This document shows, one piece after another, positions 16,690-25,431 of a DNA stretch of 64,000 nt (position 1 is the first letter of the stretch; each line of letters opens with the position of its first letter). The position numbers and the translations under genes are program-made. The stretch lies in NCBI RefSeq assembly GCF_012396235.1, contig NZ_JAAXPA010000003.1:310001-374000 (forward strand). The letters are read 5' to 3'. This DNA is from Rhodococcus opacus (GTDB lineage Bacteria > Actinomycetota > Actinomycetes > Mycobacteriales > Mycobacteriaceae). Below the pieces are notes generated by a model. It made no database searches, was not told where the DNA came from, and saw only the letters and a list, made by a program, of their open reading frames with translations.

Positions 16690-16760
16690 GGTGTGTCAAT
16701 CCCTCCGGCTCGATCATCTCGGGCCTCAGAGGTAATTCGGTGCCGCCACCGTGCAGGACT

Positions 16761-16820
16761 GCTTCGCCCGTAAGTACTTGTCAACCGCCGGACGTTAACA
16801 AGTACTCACGGGTGCGAAGC
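16761..16820. repeat. intergenic palindrome, copy 3
   Basis: Inverted repeat with an extended outer stem: GCTTCGCCCGTAAGTACTTG on the left pairs with CAAGTACTCACGGGTGCGAA on the right, with small interruptions. The stop of ltrA (16806-16808, minus strand) lies within it. The loop CCGCCGGACG is the same as in copy 5. Confidence 0.88.
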
Positions 16821-18020
16821 ACCTCCGTGGCGGATCTCGTCGCGGGGCTGGTCGTACCGGACCATCTCGTATCCGATCATCGCGACCAGGACCGCGGTGA
16901 GCACGCCCAGGGTGGCGAGGGCCGGGATGTGCCAGACGACGGGGAGCAGCGCGATCAGCACGACCGCTGTCACGACGCGCGGCACGGTGACCGACCTCGT
17001 CGCGTACGCCTTGAACGAGACCAGCGCGAGGAGGTACAGCGCCGCGCCGCCGAACAGTGCGATCAGCGGCCAGCCGTACAGCGGGTCGGTGAGCCGGTGA
17101 TGGTTGCCGTCGCCGACGTACGACAGGATCTTCTTCAGGCCGAGCGACAGCATCACGATCCCGATCACCATCGGCAGGTGCAGGAAGCTGTAGCAGTTCC
17201 GGGCGATCCTGATCTGACGCGCACCGGTCGCCTCCTCGAAGGCGTGCTCGACGGCCAGCGACGTCACGTCGAAGTACGACCACCACAGCAGCCCCGACAC
17301 TGCCAGTCCCAGCAGCGAGGCGACGATGATCGCCCAGGAGATCGGCAGGCTCGCCACACCGATGCCGATCGACACGATCGACTCGCCGAGCGCGACGATG
17401 ATGATGAGGCCGTGCCGTTCGGCGAAGTGGCTCACCGACCGCAACCGCCAGTCGGTGCCGCCGATCAGTGTGCCGAGGTAGTCGCCGGCGAGGGCGAGGA
17501 TCCACATCACCGTCTGCGCGGTGCCGGTGAGTTGCGACGCGATGAGCAGGAACACGGTGCCGGTGATCATGCTCGGTGCGAAGCGCAGCACCTGACCGCG
17601 CAGCTGGGGGTCGGTGCGGCTGATCACCCAGAACATCACCAGGTGCAGCAGGCGGACGACGAAGTACCCGAGGGCGAAGATGACGGGGCCGTCGAGTCCG
17701 CCGGCCAGGTCGTCGAACGCCTCGGGGATCGTCAGGGCCGTGATGAACATGGCGCCCATCGCGCCGAACATCACCACCCGCACGATGCCCTCGTCGGCGC
17801 GCACGAGGTTGCAGAGCCAGGCGTACCCCACCCAGCTCCACCACAGGACGGCCATCACCAGTGCGCCGCGCAGCAGGTTCACCCCGGTGGGGTCCTCGGC
17901 CATCAGGTCGGTGACGCGGGTGAGCGCGAAGACGAAGACGAGGTCGAAGAACAGCTCGAGCGGCGATACCGACGCTCGCTCTTCGACGAGACGGGGACGC
18001 AAACGATGAGCAAAAGTCAC
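16806..18020 (-). CDS. ltrA: low temperature requirement protein A (LtrA) family membrane protein
   Basis: A 404-residue protein with about ten transmembrane segments. The opening VSPLELFFDLVFVFALTRVTDL is the LtrA signature, followed by WWSWVGYAWLCNLV and HFAERHGLIIIVALGESI. The biochemical role of the family is not established. GTG start at 18020; its first bases overlap the stop of a decayed MFS transporter frame (GTGA), suggesting the two were once an operon. The gene ends His-Pro-stop inside the palindrome at 16761-16820, the same ending as the AraC-type gene at 23440. Confidence 0.87.
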   Translation of the reverse strand: MTFAHRLRPRLVEERASVSPLELFFDLVFVFALTRVTDLMAEDPTGVNLLRGALVMAVLWWSWVGYAWLCNLVRADEGIVRVVMFGAMGAMFITALTIPEAFDDLAGGLDGPVIFALGYFVVRLLHLVMFWVISRTDPQLRGQVLRFAPSMITGTVFLLIASQLTGTAQTVMWILALAGDYLGTLIGGTDWRLRSVSHFAERHGLIIIVALGESIVSIGIGVASLPISWAIIVASLLGLAVSGLLWWSYFDVTSLAVEHAFEEATGARQIRIARNCYSFLHLPMVIGIVMLSLGLKKILSYVGDGNHHRLTDPLYGWPLIALFGGAALYLLALVSFKAYATRSVTVPRVVTAVVLIALLPVVWHIPALATLGVLTAVLVAMIGYEMVRYDQPRDEIRHGGASHP

Positions 18021-18345
18021 GGGGAGAATGCTGCCACCGGACAGCGACGCGGGAAAGTCCTACGAACGGCGGCGACCCGTGGGGGCGGCCGCAGCCTTTC
18101 GTTCGGGCGTACCGACGGGGTGCGGGGGATCCGCGCGGTTGAGAACAACGCCGTGGTGGCGAGCAGTGCGGTGACGGCGTACGCCCCTGGAGCGCCTCGA
18201 GTCGCGCGCCGGAATTGATGTCGAGGATGCCCTGGGCGGTGGTGTCGGGGACCGACGCCTCCTCCAGGGCCGCGGCCAATTGTGTGTCGGGTGAACCCAC
18301 CACGGTGGGATCACGGAAAGCCCGTGAGAGGGCCTCGAACCGGTT
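18017..18345 (-). pseudogene. C-terminal remnant of an MFS (DHA2-type) drug transporter
   Basis: The minus strand reads INRFEALSRAFRDPTVVGSP and then ARLEALQG in one frame, then AYAVTALLATTALFSTARIP in the next, which together look like the C-terminal loop and last helix of an EmrB/QacA-type exporter. The frame changes within a four-base G run (CAGGGGCG), so a single missing G explains it. No start codon or earlier helices remain. The second frame ends in a TGA that overlaps the ltrA GTG. Confidence 0.6.
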
Positions 18346-18458
18346 TATGCTCGGACGATGGCCGGAATTCTCGTGGGAGATCCCGGACTACCGTGACCGA
18401 GCCCGGATCCGGGGTGGCATCTGCGGATCCGGTTGGCATGCACGAAGAGAGGTTTCCG

Positions 18459-18908
18459 GTGAACGATATCGATCCGGAGGATAGCGGACCCATCGATTAT
18501 CTCGTGGTGGAGTTCCCTGCCGACCGACGACCGGACGGATCAGCGTTGGCGATCCTCCGCGAACTCGTCGAGCAGGGCACCGTGCGAGTGCTCGACCTGG
18601 TCTTCCTTCGCAAGGAAACGGACGGCTCCGTCGTGGCGATCGACGTCGTCGACGTCGGACTCGTGGGCGATATAGATGTGTCGCTCTTCGCCGAGGCCTC
18701 GACCGGCCTACTCGACCTGACGGACATCGCCGACGCCGGATCCGTGCTCGAGCCAGGTGCTTCGGCTGCGGTACTGGTCTACGAGAACACTTGGGCCGCA
18801 CCGCTCGCAACCGCCCTGCGTCGCACCGGAGCGCAACTCGTGGCGTCGGGCCGCATCCCTGTACAGGGCATCCTGGCGTCACTCGACGCTCTCGAAGCCA
18901 GAAACTGA
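18459..18908 (+). CDS. DUF6325-family protein
   Basis: A 149-residue soluble protein beginning with the family-type PIDYLVVEFP segment and rich in Val/Asp turns. Function is unknown; the family is common in actinobacteria next to SHOCT-domain genes, as here. GTG at 18459 was chosen because AGAGG lies six bases upstream; a possible ATG at 18438 has no such site. The following SHOCT gene starts 16 bases after the stop, so they likely share a transcript and possibly a stress-response role. Confidence 0.78.
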   Translation: MNDIDPEDSGPIDYLVVEFPADRRPDGSALAILRELVEQGTVRVLDLVFLRKETDGSVVAIDVVDVGLVGDIDVSLFAEASTGLLDLTDIADAGSVLEPGASAAVLVYENTWAAPLATALRRTGAQLVASGRIPVQGILASLDALEARN

Positions 18909-18924
18909 TACCGAGGACAACACC

Positions 18925-19254
18925 ATGCCTGGACTTCTCCGCGGGATCGCCCGCACCGCTGTCATCGCCGGAACCGCGACGTCCGTGTCGAATCGAGTGT
19001 CTCGACGTCAGGGCCAGCGGTGGGCGGCGAAAGAGCAACCGCAGCAGCAACCGCAGCAGCAACCGCAAGCACCGCAGAACGAGGCCCCGGCCTACGCCGA
19101 GGCACCCCCGCCGCAGGCCGCCCCCACCCCCTCCTCGGGAGGAGGGAGCGTCGACCGGATCGCCGCTCTGAAGGATCTCGGAGAACTCAGAGCGCAAGGT
19201 GTGCTCACCGAAGCCGAATTCAACGCCGAGAAGGCGAAGATCCTGGCGTCCTAG
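18925..19254 (+). CDS. SHOCT-domain small protein with Gln/Pro-rich linker
   Basis: A 109-residue protein. The N-terminus (GLLRGIARTAVIAGTATSVSNRVSRR) may be amphipathic or membrane-associated. Residues 33-75 are low complexity (QPQQQPQQQPQ, then Ala/Pro-rich). The last 30 residues (IAALKDLGELRAQGVLTEAEFNAEKAKIL) are a clear SHOCT domain, a short oligomerisation module. The role is unknown; it pairs with the upstream DUF6325 gene. Confidence 0.82.
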   Translation: MPGLLRGIARTAVIAGTATSVSNRVSRRQGQRWAAKEQPQQQPQQQPQAPQNEAPAYAEAPPPQAAPTPSSGGGSVDRIAALKDLGELRAQGVLTEAEFNAEKAKILAS

Positions 19255-19272
19255 GACGACCGCGGCAGTCTC

Positions 19273-19907
19273 CTACTTCATCCACGGCATGGAAGGTACT
19301 CCGTCGAGAATCGTCGTCGCGGCCATCTCCGGGGTGTGGAGGGCGAGCCGCTTGTCGAAGAACTCCGCGAAGGTCTGCGCGTCCTCGTCCTCGGCGACAG
19401 TGGCGTTCCGGGCGACGGCGGTCTTGATGCCACCGGGATGCACGCACGTCACCTGGACGGGGTGCTTGGCGATCAGCATCTCCTGACGCAGCGACTCGGT
19501 GAAGCCGCGGACGGCGAACTTCGCGGCGTTGTAGGCGCTCTGGCCGGGCACTGCGATCAGCCCGCACAGGCTCGAGATGTTGACGACGTGTCCGTCGCCG
19601 GACGCGATCAGATGCGGCAGAAAGGCTTTGGTCCCGTTGACGACGCCCCAGAAGTCGATGTCCATGATCCGCTCGATGTCCTTGAACTCGGACTTCTCGA
19701 CGCTGCCGTTGTAGGCGATGCCGGCGTTGTTGTAGATCTGGTGGACCGTGCCGAAGTGTGCGACGACGTCGTCCGCGTAGGCAAGCACTGCTTCCCGTTC
19801 GGCGACGTCGAGCTTGGCGCCGTAGTTCGCGAGATCGAGGGCGAGGGCCCGGCCGATGCCGGATCTGCTCCGGTGATGACGGCGACTTTGCCGTCGAACG
19901 TACTCAT
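19273..19907 (-). pseudogene. sadH: broken short-chain dehydrogenase, SadH-like
   Basis: The gene begins [14 protein letters not shown] at ATG 19907, then must change frame to continue SGIGRALALDLANYGAKL. It jumps straight to DVAEREAVLAYADDVVAHFG, so about 30 residues covering the second beta-strand and cofactor-discriminating loop are missing. The rest keeps NNAGIAYNG, the catalytic ISS, YNAAK and HPGGIKTAVARN, but ends SMPWMK about 50 residues before the usual C-terminus. It follows the esterase gene (ATGA overlap) in a mymA-like operon, where SadH is the third gene in M. tuberculosis. The frame break is direct; deletion sizes are judged from remembered homologues. Confidence 0.72.
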
Positions 19908-20833
19908 GTGGATGCAACCTGTGCTGTGTCGGGGTGAATCTTCAGGACGTGCCGGCGCAGGGCTGCGCCGAGGTCGGTGACCGCCTCGCGTGCCTCGGCG
20001 AGGATGCTGACCTGGAGGTGGAAGTCGTGCCAGAGGTCGTCGAACCGGAGATGGTCGAGGACGCCCCCCGCGGCGGCGACGGCTGCTTCGATCTTCTCCG
20101 CGTCGACGGAGATCGGATCGTCGCCGGCGGTGTGCACGACGATCGGCGGCAGACCCGCCATGTCGCCGTACACCGGGGAGATCCCCGGCGATCGCGGATC
20201 GTGCTGTCCGGCATAGCGCGGGGCCCATTCCGCCGTCATGGACGGCAGGATGAGGGGATCGCGCAGCACCGGGCGCGTCCTGTCGACGTCGATCGCGAGG
20301 TCGGCCCACGGGCAGATCAGGCCGAGCGCGGCCGGGGCCGGGAGGCCACGGTCACGCAATGTCATCGCGAGCGCCAGCGTCAGTCCGCCGCCGGCGGAAT
20401 CACCCGCGACGACGGTGGTGTTCGGGTCGAGTCCGTCGTCGAGTAGCCGGGAGTAGACCGCGACCATTTCCTCGAGCGCAATCGGGTAGCGGGATTCCGG
20501 TGAGCGTGAGTAGGCGGGGATCACCGCGGCCGTCCCGGCGGCCGCGGCGAGGTGCGCGACCAGGCCGCGGTACCCCTTCGCGCTCCCGAGGGCGTATCCG
20601 CCGCCGTGGAGGTAGATCAGCGTCCCGCCGGTGGCGTGCGCCGGCCGCACCCGGACGACGGGGACACCGGCGACCGTGTCGCGCTCGAACCGGGTGCCGC
20701 GAGGCGGGCGCGCGGCGGCCGTCACCGTCTCGACCATGAGGCGCTTCGTCCCGACGGGCACGCGGTGGGACGCAAACAGCGGTCGTGCGCTGCGCAGACA
20801 GGTCCGGATGACACCTCGGTCGATGTTCCTCAT
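19904..20833 (-). CDS. lipR: hormone-sensitive-lipase family esterase, LipR-like
   Basis: A 309-residue alpha/beta hydrolase of the HSL family. The oxyanion motif [13 protein letters not shown] and nucleophile elbow [11 protein letters not shown] are clear; DDPISVDAE and LWHDFHLQ give the Asp and His of the triad. It is co-translated with the upstream Baeyer-Villiger monooxygenase (ATGA overlap at 20830), the same order as mymA-lipR in M. tuberculosis. Inference: it hydrolyses the ester made by the monooxygenase or processes a related lipid. Confidence 0.82.
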   Translation of the reverse strand: MRNIDRGVIRTCLRSARPLFASHRVPVGTKRLMVETVTAAARPPRGTRFERDTVAGVPVVRVRPAHATGGTLIYLHGGGYALGSAKGYRGLVAHLAAAAGTAAVIPAYSRSPESRYPIALEEMVAVYSRLLDDGLDPNTTVVAGDSAGGGLTLALAMTLRDRGLPAPAALGLICPWADLAIDVDRTRPVLRDPLILPSMTAEWAPRYAGQHDPRSPGISPVYGDMAGLPPIVVHTAGDDPISVDAEKIEAAVAAAGGVLDHLRFDDLWHDFHLQVSILAEAREAVTDLGAALRRHVLKIHPDTAQVAST

Positions 20834-22290
20834 GCCGGCGCCCCGAACTGCAGGAGCCCGTCGTGAACCGGGTCTTCGAGGAGCATCGTGGAGTCCTTCT
20901 CGTAGTGCATGAGAACCTTCCACGGCTCCTTGGACCCCTGGCGGGGCATGACATCCTTGCCGCGCTGCACGTACCCGGACTGCAACTGGTCGAGCATGCC
21001 GATGTCCATCGCGGAGTTCTCCACGTCGCGGGGCGTCGCGACGGTGTGACCGCTCTCGTCCATGTACCGGAGCAGCCGGCACAGGTAGGCGCCTGCGATG
21101 TCGGACTTCAGGGTCCACGGCGCGTTGGTGTAGCCGAAAACCCAGGCCAGGTTCGGGATTCCCTCGACGAGCACCCCTTTGTAGGTCATCTGCCCGTGCA
21201 GCGGGCGGGGCTGCCCGTCCACGGACAGTTCCATTCCGCCGAGCATCTGGATCTTCAGGCCGGTGGCGGTGACGACGACGTCCGCCTCCAGTTCCCGTCC
21301 CGACTTCAGCAGGATGCCCTTCTCGGTGAACGTGTCGATGTGGTCGGTGACGATCGACGCGTCGCCGGACGACAGCGCGGTGAAGAGGTCCGCGTCCGGC
21401 ACCGCGCAGAGGCGCTCGTCCCACGGCATGTAGTTCGGCGTGAAGTGGCTCATGTCGAATCCTGGGCCGAGGCGTCGTCGAACCTGCCAGAGCAGGAATC
21501 GCCGCATCTGCCGGGGCCACCGCCGGCATGCCAGGTAGAGCCCGCGCTGGAGGGCGATGTTGCGCTTGCGTCCGAACGCGTACACCCACTTGGCGGGGAG
21601 GAATCGGCCCAGTACCTCGGAGATCTTGTCGAGTGCGGGTATCGAGAAGATGTACGACGGTGAGCGTTGCAGCATGGTCACGTGCTCTGCATCGCCGGCC
21701 ATCGACGGGACCAGGGTAACGGCGGTGGCGCCGCTTCCGATCACGACGACCTTCTTACCGGTGTAGTCGAGGTCCTCCGGCCACTGCTGTGGGTGGACGC
21801 ACCGGCCCTGGAACCGGTCCGTACCCGGGAAGTCCGGCAGGTGGCCGGCGTCGTAGTCGTAGTAGCCGGTGCAGCTGACCAGGTACCCGCAGGTGAAGGT
21901 GCGAATGTCGCCGGTTGCCTCGTGCAGGGCCGTCACGGTCCAGCGTTCCTCGGCCGTCGACCAGTCGGCCTCGACGATCTTCAGGCCGTAACGAATCTTG
22001 TCCTCGACGCCGAACTCCCGCGCGGTATCGGCGATGTACTGGCGGATCGACGCACCATCCGCGAGCACCTTCGAGTCGTGCCACGGCCGGAACTTGTAGC
22101 CGAACGTGAACATGTCGGAGTCGGACCGAATACCGGGGTAGCGGAACAGATCCCACGTCCCGCCCAGCCGCTCGCGGCGCTCCAGCACGGCGATGGTCTT
22201 GTGGGGGAACTCGGCTGCCACCTGGCAGGCCGTTCCGATGCCGGACAGTCCGGCACCGATGATCAGAACGTCGAAATGTGTCGTGCTCAT
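20830..22290 (-). CDS. mymA: Baeyer-Villiger/FAD monooxygenase, MymA-like
   Basis: A 486-residue class B flavoprotein monooxygenase. FAD site [13 protein letters not shown] at residues 8-20; Baeyer-Villiger fingerprint [11 protein letters not shown] near residue 157; NADPH site [11 protein letters not shown]. Many segments ([40 protein letters not shown]) look very close to M. tuberculosis MymA (Rv3083). A GAGGAAG ribosome site precedes the ATG. It heads an operon with an esterase and a broken SDR, opposite a VirS-like regulator. Known role of MymA is linked to envelope lipid changes in acid; the substrate here is undetermined. Confidence 0.88.
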   Translation of the reverse strand: MSTTHFDVLIIGAGLSGIGTACQVAAEFPHKTIAVLERRERLGGTWDLFRYPGIRSDSDMFTFGYKFRPWHDSKVLADGASIRQYIADTAREFGVEDKIRYGLKIVEADWSTAEERWTVTALHEATGDIRTFTCGYLVSCTGYYDYDAGHLPDFPGTDRFQGRCVHPQQWPEDLDYTGKKVVVIGSGATAVTLVPSMAGDAEHVTMLQRSPSYIFSIPALDKISEVLGRFLPAKWVYAFGRKRNIALQRGLYLACRRWPRQMRRFLLWQVRRRLGPGFDMSHFTPNYMPWDERLCAVPDADLFTALSSGDASIVTDHIDTFTEKGILLKSGRELEADVVVTATGLKIQMLGGMELSVDGQPRPLHGQMTYKGVLVEGIPNLAWVFGYTNAPWTLKSDIAGAYLCRLLRYMDESGHTVATPRDVENSAMDIGMLDQLQSGYVQRGKDVMPRQGSKEPWKVLMHYEKDSTMLLEDPVHDGLLQFGAPA

Positions 22291-22366
22291 GGCTTCCTCG
22301 CGCTTCTGCCTGCTGGGTTTGCAGGATGGGGTACAAACAGAATGACTGTGGGCCACGTCACAGGTC

Positions 22367-22394
22367 TTGACACTTCCGGACATGCTTTTAGCAT
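22367..22394 (+). promoter_or_regulatory. sigma-70-type promoter of the AraC/VirS-like gene
   Basis: A consensus TTGACA (-35, 22367-22372) is followed after 16 bases by TAGCAT (-10, 22389-22394). It predicts a transcript starting near 22401, 32 bases before the GTG start at 22433. It argues against using the in-frame TTG at 22367 as a start codon, since that TTG is part of the -35 box. Confidence 0.65.
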
Positions 22395-22432
22395 TTCCCG
22401 ACACCGCTTCCGGCGAGAGGGGAGTTGATCCC

Positions 22433-23440
22433 GTGGGAAGTCTGATCCGGGCCACGAACCTCTGGGGATGCGGCGACCTGATCCGGGAGCTGGGCGCCGA
22501 CCCGGAATCGTTCCTCGCGCGCTTCCACATCCCACCGGGAGTCGAGCGCGAGGAGGACGCGTTCGTGTCGTTCGAGGCGGTCGTGCACGTGCTGGAGGCC
22601 GGCGCCGCCGACCTGGGCTGCCCGGACTTCGGGCTTCGGCTCTCACATTGGCAGGGCTTGGACATCCTCGGGCCCGTCGCCGTGATCGCGCGGAACGCGC
22701 AGACCGTGCACGGCGCGTTCGAGGCGATTGCCCGCTACTTCTACGTGCATTCGCCCGCCCTGAAGCTGACCGTCCGGCCGCGCACCGCAAGGGGTGACGT
22801 CCGGTTCGTCTACGAGATGACGGAACCGTCCATGCCCTATCTGCCTCAGGGGTACGAGCTGGCCATGGCCAACGGCGTCCGCATCCTGCGGCTGCTGGGC
22901 GGACCGGACGCGCGTCCCTCGATGATCTCGTTCGTGCACGACCAACTCGGGTCGGACGCCGCCTACCGGGATGCGCTGGACTGCCCCGTCCTGTTCGGAC
23001 AGTCGTGGTGCGGGTTCGAACTGCCCCGCGCCCTGGCGGACCGGCGGATCGACAGCGCAGATCCGGAGACCCGGCGCATTGCCACGAAATACCTGGAATC
23101 CCACTACCTGCCGAGCACCGCGGCGCTGTCCGAACGGGTGTCGGAGCTGGCCCGGCGCCTGCTGCCCACCGGTCATTGCAGCGCCGAGGCCATCGCCGAC
23201 CAACTGTCGATGCATCCGCGCACGCTGCAACGACGTCTGGCCGAGGAGGGTGTGCGATGCCAGGACCTCATCGAACGGGAGCGTCGCGACCAGGCGGCGA
23301 GATACCTCGCCGAACCGGGATTTCATCTCGGCCAGATCGCCGGACTGCTCGGCTACACCGAACAGAGCACCCTCAACCGTTCCTGCAGGCGGTGGTTCGG
23401 GAAGACGCCGAGGCAGTACCGGGCCGACCTGCACCCGTGA
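22433..23440 (+). CDS. virS: AraC-family regulator with arabinose-binding-type N-terminal domain, VirS-like
   Basis: A 335-residue regulator. Residues 1-190 form the PF12625-type sensing domain, and the C-terminal 100 residues hold two helix-turn-helix motifs (AEAIADQLSMHPRTLQRRLA; IAGLLGYTEQSTLNRSCRRW). GTG at 22433 is preceded by GAGAGGGGAG eight bases upstream. It is divergent from the mymA-like operon, exactly as virS is from mymA in M. tuberculosis, so it probably activates that operon. Its final His-Pro-stop is read from the palindrome at 23434-23479. Confidence 0.85.
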   Translation: MGSLIRATNLWGCGDLIRELGADPESFLARFHIPPGVEREEDAFVSFEAVVHVLEAGAADLGCPDFGLRLSHWQGLDILGPVAVIARNAQTVHGAFEAIARYFYVHSPALKLTVRPRTARGDVRFVYEMTEPSMPYLPQGYELAMANGVRILRLLGGPDARPSMISFVHDQLGSDAAYRDALDCPVLFGQSWCGFELPRALADRRIDSADPETRRIATKYLESHYLPSTAALSERVSELARRLLPTGHCSAEAIADQLSMHPRTLQRRLAEEGVRCQDLIERERRDQAARYLAEPGFHLGQIAGLLGYTEQSTLNRSCRRWFGKTPRQYRADLHP

Positions 23441-23479
23441 GTACTTGTTAACGTCGGGCGGTTAACAAGTACTCACGGG
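23434..23479. repeat. intergenic palindrome, copy 4
   Basis: Perfect inverted repeat with 19-base arms, CCCGTGAGTACTTGTTAAC at 23434-23452 against 23461-23479, and an 8-base loop. It supplies the TGA of the AraC-type gene and separates it from the convergent ABC permease operon. Confidence 0.9.
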
Positions 23480-23490
23480 CGGCGGAGCCG

Positions 23491-24378
23491 CTACTTGACG
23501 CCGCCGGCGGTGAGGCCGGACACGATGCGCCGCTGCAACAGCAGCACGATGATGACGAGCGGGATGGTCACGACCGTTCCCGCTGCCATCACGGACGTGA
23601 ACGGCTCCTCGTGCGGCTTGCTGCCCGCGAATTGTGCGATGGCGACGGTGGCCGGCTGGGTCACGTCGTTGGACAGCTGACTGGAGATCAGGTATTCGTT
23701 CCACGACGCGATGAACGCGAGGATCGCGGTGGTGAACAGTCCCGGCGCGGCCAAGGGCAGCAACACCATTCGGAAGGCCTGCCGCCTGCTGGCCCCGTCG
23801 ATTCGGGCGGCCTCCTCGAGTTCCCACGGCAGTTCCTTGAAGAACGCGGTGAGGGTGTAGATGGTGAGGGGCAGCACGAACGAGATGTTCGGAATGATCA
23901 GCGCCTGGTAGGTGCCGAACCAGCCCATCGACGTGAACAGCTGGAACAGCGGTGTCAGGACGGCGACGCCCGGGAACATCGACGCCGCCAGGATGATTCC
24001 GAGGACGACGTGCTTTCCCCGGAACTGCAGTCGCGCCAGCGCGTACGCGGTGCCGACTCCGACGACCAGACCGATCGCGGTGGTGACGGCGCCGATGATC
24101 GTGCTGTTGACGAGTGCCCTGGCGAAGTGGTTGCCCGCCTCCGTCGAGAACACGCTCGCGAAATTCTCCAGCGTGACGTGGGTGGGCCACGGGGTGGTGT
24201 CGAACGTGTAGTCGGAGTGGCGGAAGGCGGTGACCACCATCCAGTAGACCGGGGCCAGACCCCAGACGACGATCACCGCCAGGCCCAGGTAGGTGCGGAT
24301 GGAGGCGAGCGACGGTGCCCGGCGCCGGCGTGCCACCGCGGCACGGGGGATCCCCGGTGTGACGACTGCTGTGGACAT
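23491..24378 (-). CDS. carbohydrate ABC transporter permease (MalG/SugB type)
   Basis: A 295-residue permease with six transmembrane segments. The ATPase-contacting EAA loop reads EEAARIDGASRRQAFRMVLLPLAAPGL, typical of the CUT1 sugar family. It is the last gene of the importer operon glucosidase-binding protein-permease-permease and starts three bases after the upstream permease stop. The pair resembles SugA/SugB and MalF/MalG, which import trehalose or maltose-type disaccharides. Confidence 0.88.
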   Translation of the reverse strand: MSTAVVTPGIPRAAVARRRRAPSLASIRTYLGLAVIVVWGLAPVYWMVVTAFRHSDYTFDTTPWPTHVTLENFASVFSTEAGNHFARALVNSTIIGAVTTAIGLVVGVGTAYALARLQFRGKHVVLGIILAASMFPGVAVLTPLFQLFTSMGWFGTYQALIIPNISFVLPLTIYTLTAFFKELPWELEEAARIDGASRRQAFRMVLLPLAAPGLFTTAILAFIASWNEYLISSQLSNDVTQPATVAIAQFAGSKPHEEPFTSVMAAGTVVTIPLVIIVLLLQRRIVSGLTAGGVK

Positions 24379-24381
24379 GGA

Positions 24382-25419
24382 TCAGGCCTTTCGCTGCTGC
24401 TCTTGGGTGTCGATCACGTTGACGCCCATCACCTTCACCAGTACGTAGGCGACGGCGAAGATGAACAGGAACGTGATCGTGGAGAGGGCGGACGCGCTGT
24501 TGAAACCCTGGCGCATCTGGTCGATCACCAGGATCGACAGCGTGGTGGTGGCGGTGCCGTCGCCGCCACCGCCGCCGGTGAGGATCGCCGGGAGGTCGTA
24601 GATCCGCAGGACGTCGAGCACCCGGAAGAGGACCGCCACCAGGATGGCCGGCTTGATGAGGGGCAATGTGATCGACCGGAACCGTTGCCACGCATTGGCG
24701 CCGTCCATCCGCGCCGCCTCGTACACCTCGGCGGGCACCATCTGCAGTCCGGCGAGGATCAGCAACGCCACGAACGGTGTGGTCTTCCAGGCGTCGGCGA
24801 TCACGACGGCGAACCGGGCGGGCCACGTGTCACCGGTCCACAGGATTTCCGTGCCGAGCAGTTTGTTGGCGATGCCGTCGTAGGCGAAGACGAAGTACCA
24901 CAGCTTCGCGGTGACGGCGGTCGGGATGGCCCACGCCACGAGAATGCTGGTGCGCAGCAGTGCCCGACCGCGGAACGCCCGGTTCATGATGGTGGCGAAC
25001 CACAGTCCCAGCGCGACCTCGATGGCGACGGTGACGACGGTGAAGAACACGGTGACCCACATCGACTGCCAGAACAGCGACCCCAGCGTGCCGCCGGGGC
25101 AGGACACCGACGCTCCGGTGGTGTCGGTGCACCGCTGGAACAGCCAGTGCGTGTAATTCGACAGACCCGCGAAGCCCTGGTCGACGAACTTCCCGGTGGC
25201 GGGATCGATCGTCGGGTCCTTGAACAGCGACATCACCATGGCGCTGACCACCGGGTACAGAACGACGATGCCCAGCAGGATCATGGTCGGCAGGATCAGG
25301 AACATCGCCGCCTTGCTGCGGCCCTTCCGCGGTCGCGCGCCCTGCGGTCCGCCGGATCTCGCGCCGTCCCGACGTGGGGGAGCGGGCGTCTTCTCGAGTG
25401 AGAGTTCGTGAACGGTCAT
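24382..25419 (-). CDS. carbohydrate ABC transporter permease (MalF/SugA type)
   Basis: A 345-residue permease. About 35 residues of charged, Pro/Arg-rich cytoplasmic sequence precede six transmembrane segments. A long outside loop after the first helix contains two cysteines (FQRCTDTTGASVSCPGG) that could form a disulfide. The EAA loop reads YEAARMDGANAWQRFRSITLPL. It partners the downstream permease and the upstream substrate-binding lipoprotein. Confidence 0.88.
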   Translation of the reverse strand: MTVHELSLEKTPAPPRRDGARSGGPQGARPRKGRSKAAMFLILPTMILLGIVVLYPVVSAMVMSLFKDPTIDPATGKFVDQGFAGLSNYTHWLFQRCTDTTGASVSCPGGTLGSLFWQSMWVTVFFTVVTVAIEVALGLWFATIMNRAFRGRALLRTSILVAWAIPTAVTAKLWYFVFAYDGIANKLLGTEILWTGDTWPARFAVVIADAWKTTPFVALLILAGLQMVPAEVYEAARMDGANAWQRFRSITLPLIKPAILVAVLFRVLDVLRIYDLPAILTGGGGGDGTATTTLSILVIDQMRQGFNSASALSTITFLFIFAVAYVLVKVMGVNVIDTQEQQRKA

Positions 25420-25431
25420 CGGCTGTCTCCT

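Noticed and set aside
16650-18218. Long plus-strand open frame of about 520 codons opposite ltrA
   Set aside because: It is an antisense shadow caused by high GC at third positions; its product is rich in Asp, His, Arg and Gln with no motif, while the minus strand encodes a clear LtrA protein.
19041-19075. CAGCAACCG tandem repeat as a mobile or CRISPR-type repeat
   Set aside because: It lies in frame in the SHOCT gene and simply encodes a Gln/Pro linker.
22367-22369. TTG as start of the AraC/VirS-like gene
   Set aside because: It is part of a consensus -35 box (TTGACA) with a matching -10; GTG at 22433 has a proper ribosome site.
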